6,355 bases of DNA from CAZAZQ01 sp964489705 (GCA_964489705.1 CAZAZQ010000038.1:1-6355), one strand, 5' to 3'; numbered from the stretch's first letter, positions 1 through 5,840 are shown. The notes: generated by a model from the sequence alone, not told the origin. Program-made: numbers and translations.

Positions 1-602
1 TGTTCGACGAGCGCAAAACCACAAAAGAGCCGAATATCCCACCCGCCATTTTTGAAAAACTGGAATCTGCCTACGGTCAGAAAATCTCGCCGGAAGATAT
101 TCTCTATTACATTTACGGCGTGTTTTACAGCAACATATACCGCGAAACCTACGCAGAATTTTTGAAAATTGATTTTCCGCGCGTACCGTTTACTGCCAAT
201 TACGAACTATTCCAAAGAATGGCTAGGTATGGCAATGAGCTGGCTGACCTGCACCTGCTGAAAAGTCCGGCGCTTGATCCGCCGGTTGCCAGATACCAGG
301 GCAGCGGTACAAACGACCGGATCGAAAAAATAACGTACAAAGAAGACGAACAGCGGATTTATATCAACAAGGAGAAGTATTTTGAAGGGGTTGCGCCGGA
401 CGTTTGGAATTACCACATCGGCGGGTATCAGGTTTTGCGGAAATATCTAAAAGACCGCAAAGACAGAAATATGGACGATGCGCCGCGCTATTGCCGGATC
501 GTAACCGCCTTGAGTAAAACGATAGAAATACAGGAACAAATAGACGAAATATATCCTGAAGTAGAAAAACAACTGGTGCAATTCAAAAAGGAACAGCAAT
601 AA
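1..602 (+). CDS. Type ISP restriction-modification enzyme, C-terminal part (5' truncated by window)
   Basis: This is the last 199 codons of a gene that begins outside the window; the first complete codon is at base 3 and the TAA stop is at 600-602. The visible part matches what I know of the C-terminal target-recognition region of type ISP (LlaBIII-like) single-chain restriction-modification enzymes. In these enzymes a nuclease, a translocase, an N6-adenine methyltransferase and a specificity domain lie in one polypeptide. The recognisable blocks are DILYYIYGVFYSNIYRETY (codons about 33-51), FLKIDFPRVPF (about 54-64), NELADLHLL (about 80-88), INKEKYFEGV (about 123-132) and VWNYHIGGYQVLRKYLKDRK (about 136-155). 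The end of the protein is rich in Glu and Lys and probably helical. The catalytic domains are not visible, so activity cannot be judged. No start should be called inside the window: the GTG at base 120 is an internal valine. A methylase-only relative with the same C-terminal domain is possible. Confidence 0.88.
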   Translation, partial: FDERKTTKEPNIPPAIFEKLESAYGQKISPEDILYYIYGVFYSNIYRETYAEFLKIDFPRVPFTANYELFQRMARYGNELADLHLLKSPALDPPVARYQGSGTNDRIEKITYKEDEQRIYINKEKYFEGVAPDVWNYHIGGYQVLRKYLKDRKDRNMDDAPRYCRIVTALSKTIEIQEQIDEIYPEVEKQLVQFKKEQQ

Positions 603-635
603 TCGAAAAAGAACATAACAAGGTATCAACCTAAT

Positions 636-687
636 AAAAAACGCTGGTAGCTTTTTCCCAAATTGACGATTTGTGCAAGCGTTTTTT
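636..687 (+). terminator. Possible long-loop terminator after the restriction gene
   Basis: A perfect 10-bp inverted repeat pairs AAAAAACGCT (636-645) with AGCGTTTTTT (678-687), across a loop of about 32 nt, 34 bases after the stop codon. The A-rich left arm and T-rich right arm resemble a bidirectional terminator. The stem has only four strong pairs and the loop is long, so efficiency is uncertain. Confidence 0.4.
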
Positions 688-766
688 GCAGGTTTATACT
701 ATGACGTCCTCGAGAAAAAGCTGTTGACGTATCGGTCTTTCCGAGTTGCTTTCAGAATTCCCATAT

Positions 767-781
767 GTTCATGCCATGAAC
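767..781. repeat. 15-bp dyad GTTCAT-GCC-ATGAAC upstream of a promoter
   Basis: The two 6-bp arms are perfect inverted copies around a 3-bp centre. The dyad ends 27 bases before the predicted -35 box at 809. The size and placement would suit a dimeric regulator upstream of the promoter, but no regulator is encoded nearby and the dyad occurs once. Chance is a real alternative. Confidence 0.3.
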
Positions 782-808
782 GGCCTTAGTATCCCCCGGA
801 AAAAACTG

Positions 809-837
809 TTGCCAAATTAGGCATCATGGCTTATATT
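809..837 (+). promoter_or_regulatory. Sigma70-like promoter for the small-protein/barrel genes
   Basis: The elements are TTGCCA (809-814) and TATATT (832-837), separated by exactly 17 bp. Each hexamer has one or two departures from consensus. The predicted start is near base 844, giving a leader of about 100 nt before the GTG at 944. This is the best promoter between the restriction gene and the next coding region. Confidence 0.6.
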
Positions 838-850
838 TATCCTGTTTAAG

Positions 851-875
851 CCGGATATCCTTTTTGGATTTCCGG
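851..875 (+). promoter_or_regulatory. Hairpin near the 5' end of the predicted transcript
   Basis: CCGGATATCC (851-860) pairs with GGATTTCCGG (866-875) around a TTTTT loop. The 10-bp stem has a single T-T mismatch. With the predicted start near 844, the messenger would begin about 7 nt before this stem, the position expected of a 5' stabilising hairpin. No T tract follows, so it is not a normal terminator. I could not match it to a known riboswitch. Confidence 0.4.
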
Positions 876-943
876 GGTAGCGAGAACAAGGCAAGCAGAC
901 ACATAGACACATATATCAAGTTTCAACAGAAAGGAGTGTCTCC

Positions 944-1369
944 GTGAGACTAATAGTGGTCTCATTTTTCTTATGGGCAATACTGGGAGGGGCGCAAACA
1001 GAGGCGAAAACTCCGCTTGAAGGAGCCGGTCTCTCGTCGGATACCAAGACCTTCGTCGACTTCGATGGTGACGGGTTGGACGACAACGTGGGAGACCTTG
1101 ACCATGACGGTCTTCCGGATTTCGTCAGCGACACGGATGAGCCGGAACCGCCGGACGTCGCCTCTGACTTTTTCAAAGCTATTGAAACGACAAGCAGTTC
1201 CGACGATTTGTTTCTGACGCCGTCGGAGAAATTCGGAGCCTTGAAATTTTCCACTCGGGCACTGACTCAAAATCGAGGCTGCTTCAGCGCCGGCAGCGAG
1301 TTCGGTCCCCCCGGCGGGCTCGGGCAAAGCACCTCAAGCGGCGGATGTGCGGGGGGGATATGTTGGTAG
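944..1369 (+). CDS. Small exported protein with two DxDxDG calcium loops and a Gly/Cys tail
   Basis: This encodes a 141-residue protein of unknown function. The start is GTG, supported by AAGGAG at 931-936, seven bases upstream. Residues 1-21 are a probable signal peptide: R2, a hydrophobic run from L3 to L14, and a likely cut near QTEA. Residues 39-47 (DFDGDGLDD) and 51-59 (DLDHDGLPD) are two Asp-rich loops in a 12-residue register. They resemble thrombospondin type-3 or EF-hand-like calcium loops, so calcium binding is likely but inferred. The middle (60-105) is acidic, Ser/Pro-rich and low in complexity. The tail from about 113 is Gly/Ser-rich with Cys113, Cys135 and Cys140, ending SSGGCAGGICW. 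No lipobox is present. Its last 25 bases overlap the downstream barrel gene, which implies translational coupling and perhaps a shared role in the outer envelope. I do not recognise a named family. Confidence 0.78.
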   Translation: MRLIVVSFFLWAILGGAQTEAKTPLEGAGLSSDTKTFVDFDGDGLDDNVGDLDHDGLPDFVSDTDEPEPPDVASDFFKAIETTSSSDDLFLTPSEKFGALKFSTRALTQNRGCFSAGSEFGPPGGLGQSTSSGGCAGGICW

Positions 1370-2541
1370 TAAAAACCTTTTCGCTTCGGTCTATGACGCA
1401 GATTTTGCCTTACCTCGTAGGCATTTTGTTTCTCGGCGTTATAGTTATTTCTTCTCCCGCCAAGGCGGATTTTTCCTATGAACTCAGTTACAACAGCGGG
1501 TATATCGGTAACCTCTTTTTGGACTCGCTCAATATCAAAGACGGCTACTCGACTACGTCCGTAGCGGCTCGGTATTATCCCATCTCCCAAGTCGAGGTCG
1601 AACTGACCGGCTCGTATACCTATTACAGTAATATCCTGGACTTGAGCAATTTTCTTTATTCCGGCAAACTGACTTTTATTCCGACCGCAAACACTTCCCC
1701 TTTCCAGGTGTACCTCTCCGGTTCCTATGACCGGGTCATTTATCGGGAGAGCCGCAATTCCATCGACAACAACAACACCCGACTCGTTGCCTCCCTTGGG
1801 TACAGCGTGACTTCGGCGCTTTACCTCCGAGCCGGGACAAAGATTACCGAGAGTCGTTACCCCAACTTTCTCGCCGTCGACGCCAATCATGAAAAATACG
1901 AGTTCTTCGGAGGAGTGAACATCACTTTGCCGGGGAAGAACAGTTTGGACTTTGAAGTCGGAACCGGGCGTTTGAACTTCGTGTGCTTCGACTCATCGGT
2001 TCAGGCGATCCCTCCCTTCGGTTCCCCCGCCGATTCGATGTCCGAGGGGGAGCTCCGCTCGTATTATATCTCGCCGCGTTTTTCCCGTCCCTTAGGAGCC
2101 AAGACCGGTTTGAGTATTACTTATACGTACCGTCATTTCAAAAATCCGGAAGAAGTTATCATTTTCGGTTTTTCCACCGAGTATCTCTCGCCGTGGGCGG
2201 TGATTTTCGAGGGACCGTCGATTATGGTTAATGTGAAGACCTACGTTATACCCCATATGGTTATCTCCACCGGTTTCGGTTACTGGGAAAAGACATATAT
2301 GAAATCTCTTTACCGTCACCCGCTCTTCGGGTACGGCTTGCCGAAAGACGCCGAGCGGCGCCATGATTACTTTTCCAGGGTGTTTTTCAGCGTCAAGCGG
2401 CCTATTCTCGTCGGGGGAAAGCATGTGCTCGAACCGACCGTCAGCATAGATTACTCAAAAAACAACTCGACCTTGGAGCGAGACCGTCAATTTGATTACT
2501 CGAACACGACGGTTTCCGTTTCGTTGGTATTTCGCAAGTAA
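1345..2541 (+). CDS. Outer-membrane beta-barrel protein (hypothetical)
   Basis: This encodes 398 residues from the ATG at 1345. An ATG at 1360 (residue 6) follows a run of seven Gs and is an equally possible start; neither has a convincing Shine-Dalgarno site. Both starts overlap the end of the upstream gene (25 or 10 bases), so initiation probably depends on coupling. Lys10 and Arg15 precede a hydrophobic stretch (about 18-36) and a signal-peptidase I site, SSPAKA before Asp42. The mature chain has many amphipathic, aromatic-rich strands separated by polar turns. Examples are VELTGSYTYYS, VYLSGSYDRVIY, LSITYTYRHF and VSVSLVFRK at the C-terminus, consistent with a barrel of a dozen or more strands. 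There are no long hydrophobic helices after the signal and almost no cysteine. The protein should sit in the outer membrane as a channel, secretion pore or anchor. The family and substrate are not recognisable from sequence alone. Confidence 0.85.
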   Translation: MCGGDMLVVKTFSLRSMTQILPYLVGILFLGVIVISSPAKADFSYELSYNSGYIGNLFLDSLNIKDGYSTTSVAARYYPISQVEVELTGSYTYYSNILDLSNFLYSGKLTFIPTANTSPFQVYLSGSYDRVIYRESRNSIDNNNTRLVASLGYSVTSALYLRAGTKITESRYPNFLAVDANHEKYEFFGGVNITLPGKNSLDFEVGTGRLNFVCFDSSVQAIPPFGSPADSMSEGELRSYYISPRFSRPLGAKTGLSITYTYRHFKNPEEVIIFGFSTEYLSPWAVIFEGPSIMVNVKTYVIPHMVISTGFGYWEKTYMKSLYRHPLFGYGLPKDAERRHDYFSRVFFSVKRPILVGGKHVLEPTVSIDYSKNNSTLERDRQFDYSNTTVSVSLVFRK

Positions 2542-2575
2542 CGGGGAGGAGAAAGTCAGGCAGACGGTATGAAGA

Positions 2576-2603
2576 TTGAAGTCATTGTACGATATTACAT
2601 AAT
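2576..2603 (+). promoter_or_regulatory. Weak internal promoter candidate before the thioredoxin-like gene
   Basis: TTGAAG (2576-2581) and CATAAT (2598-2603) are separated by 16 bp, in the 86-base gap before the ATG at 2628. The match is modest. No terminator is visible between the barrel gene and this point, so the next gene may also be read from upstream. Confidence 0.3.
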
Positions 2604-2627
2604 AACTACATGAAAGAGGAGCTTCCG

Positions 2628-4019
2628 ATGAAGAAACATCAAACTTTGTTGACCTCTCTGGGATGGGGCGGTGCCCTTATCCTCCTGCTGGCGGCGTTGG
2701 CGTTCGGCGTTGCGGTTACTCCCCGTTCGGGCTCTTCCGACGGTGAGCGTACTCCGGCTACTTTCTCCTCCGCCAAGGCGCATCCCGACGACTATGCGGG
2801 CAGAATCCGCATTTATGCGGTCGAACCTCATGCCCGCTGGAACGATTATCAGGGGCACCCGTATCATTTCGGCTTTTTGAACTTTGCCATCGATTCCAAC
2901 ATCGTTCTCCCTGACGGCAGCCGCTACCAGCAAACGATTATCTGGGATGCCGTCAACGATGGTGGTTGGATATGGGTCAAAGATACCAACGTGATGTTTA
3001 TCGCGGCTATTTTCAATGCCGAAACTCATCCGGCAAACTCCGATACCGCCGGCGGCAGCGCTTATCCGTTCGATGCCCACTATGTCGACGCCACCGCGGC
3101 TGCGAGACCCGGTGAAGCGGACAGCAACAAAACCACCGCCACTTCCACTCATACCGTTTTTGTGCATGAAGGCACGGCAACCTGGTGTCCCAGTTGTCCC
3201 ACGACGAACTATTATCTCTCGCAGGTGTACTATTCCGGAAACTACAACTTCTACTATGTAGCGATGGTTCTCGACAAAAATAACGTTGCCGATACGTTCA
3301 TGAACAATCAGTTTAATCAACACTGGCTGCCGACCTGCTATGGTGATGGCGGTGATGAAGTGCTCGTGGGCGGATGGAGTCCGGCGGGCCCCTACGAAAA
3401 CTTGGTAAGTAATTGTGAATCGCGGGCGGTTTATGATATCGGCGTTATGGTCGGGGCGGAGTACCTCGGTGACAGCGTCTATCAAATAGAGCTGGCGATG
3501 GCGCACGGCACCCCGGTTAATACCGTCCCCGGCGCTCCGAGCGTGAGCGGGGAAGACAGCGCTCTGACCGGTGTCGCGTACGAGTATGTCGCCTCCGCAA
3601 GCGATGCCGATGGAGACAAACTGTACTACCGGTGGATCTTCTCCGATGACACCACCGACTGGCTGGGACCGTTTGCCGCCGGTGTTCCGTGTACCACGAC
3701 ATATACATGGGCCTCGGAAGGTCTCTACGACGTCAAAGTTATTGCAAGGGATCCTTTCAAGTTCGAATCTCCTTGGTCGTCGGCTCTCTCAGTCGAAGTC
3801 AGTTGCTGCTTGAATCGCGGTGATGCCGACCACAGCGGAGCGGTCAATGTCGCTGATCTGACGTACATGGTCAACTACCTCTTCAAGGGAGGCCCTCCCC
3901 TAATTTGCAACGCGGAAGGTGATGTCGACGGAAGTGATATCGTTAATGTTGCCGACTTGACGTACCTGGTGAACTTCCTCTTCAAGGGAGGTCCGCCGCC
4001 GGTTCCGTGCCCGTGGTAA
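2628..4019 (+). CDS. Exported thioredoxin-like protein with PKD-like and dockerin domains
   Basis: This encodes 463 residues. I chose the ATG at 2628 over the in-frame ATG at 2610 because AAGAGGAG (2614-2621) lies 6 bases before it, and because MKKHQ is then followed directly by a signal-peptide core (about residues 12-30). Residues about 55-165 form an N-terminal domain I cannot name. A thioredoxin-like segment follows, with W186-C-P-S-C190 in the context GTATWCPSCP. A Leu-Pro-Thr-Cys stretch (Pro235) before GDGGDEVLVGG matches the cis-proline region of Omp28/thioredoxin-like exported proteins. Residues about 302-391 look like a PKD-type beta-sandwich (ASDADGD, then GLYDVKVIARD). Residues about 393-463 are a two-repeat dockerin type I-like module with loops D399-D401-S403-D410 and D432-D434-S436-D443. 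It is probably an extracytoplasmic disulfide-linked redox or binding protein displayed through the dockerin. Redox activity is inferred from CxxC only. A strong terminator follows the stop by 33 bases. Confidence 0.88.
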   Translation: MKKHQTLLTSLGWGGALILLLAALAFGVAVTPRSGSSDGERTPATFSSAKAHPDDYAGRIRIYAVEPHARWNDYQGHPYHFGFLNFAIDSNIVLPDGSRYQQTIIWDAVNDGGWIWVKDTNVMFIAAIFNAETHPANSDTAGGSAYPFDAHYVDATAAARPGEADSNKTTATSTHTVFVHEGTATWCPSCPTTNYYLSQVYYSGNYNFYYVAMVLDKNNVADTFMNNQFNQHWLPTCYGDGGDEVLVGGWSPAGPYENLVSNCESRAVYDIGVMVGAEYLGDSVYQIELAMAHGTPVNTVPGAPSVSGEDSALTGVAYEYVASASDADGDKLYYRWIFSDDTTDWLGPFAAGVPCTTTYTWASEGLYDVKVIARDPFKFESPWSSALSVEVSCCLNRGDADHSGAVNVADLTYMVNYLFKGGPPLICNAEGDVDGSDIVNVADLTYLVNFLFKGGPPPVPCPW

Positions 4020-4051
4020 TCATTTCGGACGTATGATACTGACGATACGGG

Positions 4052-4082
4052 AAAGCCGAGGTACCCACCTCGGCTTTTTTTT
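4052..4082 (+). terminator. Rho-independent terminator
   Basis: A perfect 11-bp stem, AAAGCCGAGGT (4052-4062) with ACCTCGGCTTT (4067-4077), encloses an ACCC loop and runs into eight consecutive Ts (4075-4082). It lies 33 bases after the stop of the thioredoxin-like gene and separates that unit from the propeller gene. Confidence 0.93.
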
Positions 4083-4156
4083 ACGTTTTTACCCTTCTGA
4101 AAAGATTTGCCTTTTGTGTGTAAAAACGCTTCGTGTGGAGAGAAGCGACTTTCACC

Positions 4157-4185
4157 TTGACAAAATATACAATTTTGCCTATCAT
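4157..4185 (+). promoter_or_regulatory. Near-consensus sigma70-like promoter for the propeller gene
   Basis: A perfect TTGACA (4157-4162) is followed, after exactly 17 bp, by TATCAT (4180-4185). The predicted start is near 4192, leaving a leader of about 110 nt. A 6-bp inverted repeat, CGCTTC (4127-4132) with GAAGCG (4142-4147), ends 9 bases before the -35 box. It could be an operator, though this is only a possibility. The promoter is the strongest in the window. Confidence 0.77.
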
Positions 4186-4191
4186 TAACCT

Positions 4192-4303
4192 GTAACGAAA
4201 AGGGAAATCGCAGTGTGGCAGGAGCAAGGTGAGTTACCTGCCGGGGGGAGGGACGGGATGCAAGCCATTTACCTGCCTTCAGAAGACATGACGAGGTGCA
4301 CCA
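4192..4303 (+). promoter_or_regulatory. Structured 5' leader of the propeller gene
   Basis: The leader holds GGCAGG (4217-4222) and two copies of TTACCTGCC (4234-4242 and 4269-4277). Either CCTGCC can pair with the single GGCAGG, so the two pairings exclude each other. The second ACCT (4271-4274) could also pair with AGGT (4294-4297) inside the ribosome-binding site GAGGTG (4293-4298), which lies 5 bases before the ATG. A G-rich tract (4243-4257) sits between the two copies. This layout suits a translational switch, but I recognise no known riboswitch class and no folding calculation was possible. Confidence 0.33.
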
Positions 4304-5719
4304 ATGAAACAACTACGAATGATTATTTTGTTGGTTGGCATGGTAGCAACAGTTTGGTTGTCTATGCCGGCTTACGCTTTCGAACTGTTGTTCGATAGCA
4401 GAGTTGATTATTTAGTCGATGAGAACGGTTATTCCGTTTCTTCCATATCTGTCTTTCGCAACAACGATGACGGGATATTCCGGTTGGTGGATAGTTATGG
4501 AGTTGGGAATTATCCTCTCTTTGTCACCACCGCCGATTTCAATGGAGACGGCTTCTTTGATGTCGCGGTGTCAAATGACAGTTCCGACAACATTTCCATT
4601 CTCTTTAATAATGGTGACGGAACCTTTGACGAGGCGATTGATTACGAAGCTGGGGCAAACACCGCCGCGATTATTGCCGCTGACCTTGATGGAGACAATG
4701 ATAAGGACCTTGCTGTGGCAAATTGGAGTTCGAACGATGTCTCCGTTTTGCTCAATCAGGGAGATGGGACGTTTGCTCCTGCAGTCAATTATGGAGCGGG
4801 AATGAACCCACACGACATATTCGCAGCAGATTTTGACGGTGATGGTGACTATGACTTGGCTGTTGCAAATGGGGATTCTACTGAAGTTTCAATTCTCCTT
4901 AACAATGGCGACGGAACGTTTGCCCCGTCGGTAGAGTATGATGTGACAGGGAAAGCATGGTCGGTGTTTGCGGCGGATTTTGATGGAGACACCGACGCTG
5001 ACCTTGCCGTGGGGGAAGTCATCGCAGATGGCGTTTCCATTTTGCTCAATAATGGGGACGGTACTTTTGCTTATGCGGCCGGTTACGATGTGAGAGGAGA
5101 TGCGTGGTCTGTTTTTGCGGCAGACTTTGATGCCGATGGTGATAATGATCTCGCAGTGGCGAAAGATAGTTGGTCTTATGGTAATGTATCGGTTTTGCTC
5201 AACAACGGTGATGGTACTTTTGCCCCTGCCGTCCACTACAAAACCGGGTTTGCAGGAAGATCCATCTTTGCCTGCGACATTGATGGTGATACCGATATCG
5301 ACCTCGCGGTGACGAACAAGGTGTCCGCCAACATTTCCGTTTTGCTCAATAACGGAGATGGAACATTTGTCTCAGCCGGAAACTATAGTTCCGACGGTGT
5401 CCCGAGAGCCGTTTGCTTAGCTGATTTGGACGGTGACACCGATCCTGATATGGTGGTAACGAACGCTGCTTCCGATAGCGTGGCAATTCTTTTTAACCTG
5501 GTTAAAACCCCTTGCGGAGACGTTGACCACAGCGGAGTACTGAACGTAGCCGATCTGACTTATCTCGTAAACTATCTTTTCAAAGGCGGTCCTCCGCCAC
5601 CGATTATGGAAGCTGCCAACGTCGACGGTAACGGTGAGGTTAATGTTGCTGATCTGACGTACTTGGTGAATTTCTTTTTCAAAGAAGGACCGGAACTAAC
5701 GTGTGCCCCGATAGAGTGA
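4304..5719 (+). CDS. Exported seven-bladed FG-GAP/VCBS beta-propeller with C-terminal dockerin
   Basis: This encodes 471 residues. The ATG is preceded by GAGGTG at 4293-4298. Residues 1-25 are a signal peptide (K2 and R5, a hydrophobic core, and a cut after MPAYA). Residues 53-397 are seven tandem FG-GAP/VCBS-type repeats, each opening with NNGDGTF or a variant. Each carries an Asp-rich calcium loop at 78-86, 127-135, 176-184, 225-233, 274-282, 325-333 and 374-382. The seven repeats fit a closed propeller like the integrin alpha head, a fold used for carbohydrate or protein binding. Residues 404-471 are a dockerin type I-like pair with loops D406-D408-S410-D417 and N439-D441-N443-D450. Cys404 and Cys467 flank the pair. 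No catalytic motif is visible, so a secreted binding or structural role is likely. The gene has its own promoter and seems to be a single-gene unit. Confidence 0.92.
   Translation: MKQLRMIILLVGMVATVWLSMPAYAFELLFDSRVDYLVDENGYSVSSISVFRNNDDGIFRLVDSYGVGNYPLFVTTADFNGDGFFDVAVSNDSSDNISILFNNGDGTFDEAIDYEAGANTAAIIAADLDGDNDKDLAVANWSSNDVSVLLNQGDGTFAPAVNYGAGMNPHDIFAADFDGDGDYDLAVANGDSTEVSILLNNGDGTFAPSVEYDVTGKAWSVFAADFDGDTDADLAVGEVIADGVSILLNNGDGTFAYAAGYDVRGDAWSVFAADFDADGDNDLAVAKDSWSYGNVSVLLNNGDGTFAPAVHYKTGFAGRSIFACDIDGDTDIDLAVTNKVSANISVLLNNGDGTFVSAGNYSSDGVPRAVCLADLDGDTDPDMVVTNAASDSVAILFNLVKTPCGDVDHSGVLNVADLTYLVNYLFKGGPPPPIMEAANVDGNGEVNVADLTYLVNFFFKEGPELTCAPIE
4460..5494 (+). repeat. Seven tandem 147-bp coding repeats (propeller blades)
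   Basis: The repeat units start at residues 53, 102, 151, 200, 249, 300 and 349 of the propeller protein. All are 49 codons long except the fifth, which has two extra codons in the segment KDSWSYG. Blades four and five are especially alike (both contain AWSVFAADFD), which suggests a later duplication. The first blade is the most diverged, with NNDDGIF in place of NNGDGTF. Confidence 0.9.
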
Positions 5720-5757
5720 GTCTCGTGGGAATCTTTTGCTTTCTTTGTGTAGAGCAC

Positions 5758-5779
5758 AAAGCAACAACAGTGCTTTTTT
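5758..5779 (+). terminator. Probable terminator after the propeller gene
   Basis: AAAGCA (5758-5763) pairs with TGCTTT (5771-5776) around a 7-nt loop, and the T run 5774-5779 follows directly. A second perfect hairpin, CTTTGTG (5743-5749) with CACAAAG (5755-5761), overlaps the left arm, so the two cannot form together. The stem is short and A/T-rich, so efficiency is uncertain. Confidence 0.5.
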
Positions 5780-5840
5780 CGCAAGGGAATATGTTGAACT
5801 CCGAGGTAAAGGGGAGGAGAGGACCCTGACAGGGGAGACG

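Noticed and set aside
120..122. GTG at 120 as a start for the left-edge gene
   Set aside because: The frame is open from base 3 and the upstream codons continue the conserved DILYYIYGV block, so this is an internal valine.
724..729. TTGACG as a promoter -35 box in the gene-free region 603-943
   Set aside because: No -10-like hexamer is present at a usable distance. The nearest candidate is 23 bases away.
1267..1890. Open reading frame of 207 codons on the minus strand across the small-protein/barrel junction
   Set aside because: Both plus-strand genes there have signal peptides and coherent composition. The antisense product shows no domain and has no clear ribosome site.
2610..2627. Upstream ATG at 2610 as start of the thioredoxin-like gene
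   Set aside because: It would add six residues (MKEELP) that read through the ribosome-binding site itself. The ATG at 2628 has the proper AAGAGGAG spacing and puts the signal peptide at the N-terminus.
2595..3506. Open reading frame of 303 codons on the minus strand, antisense to the thioredoxin-like gene
   Set aside because: It lies opposite a well-supported gene with recognised motifs. Its product has no signal, no recognisable domain and a composition typical of a mirrored frame.
4200..4290. Cyclic-di-GMP (GEMM-I) riboswitch in the propeller leader
   Set aside because: GGGACGGGATGCAAGCC faintly resembles the GEMM core GGGACGCAAAGCC. The other conserved blocks and their order are missing.
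4213..4398. 61-codon plus-strand frame overlapping the start of the propeller gene
   Set aside because: It begins at a GTG in the leader without a ribosome site and runs out of frame through the propeller's signal peptide. It has no recognisable content.
4460..5494. CRISPR-like or satellite array because of regular repeats
   Set aside because: The 147-bp periodicity is in frame, diverged at the DNA level and explained by propeller blades. There are no short identical repeats with unique spacers.
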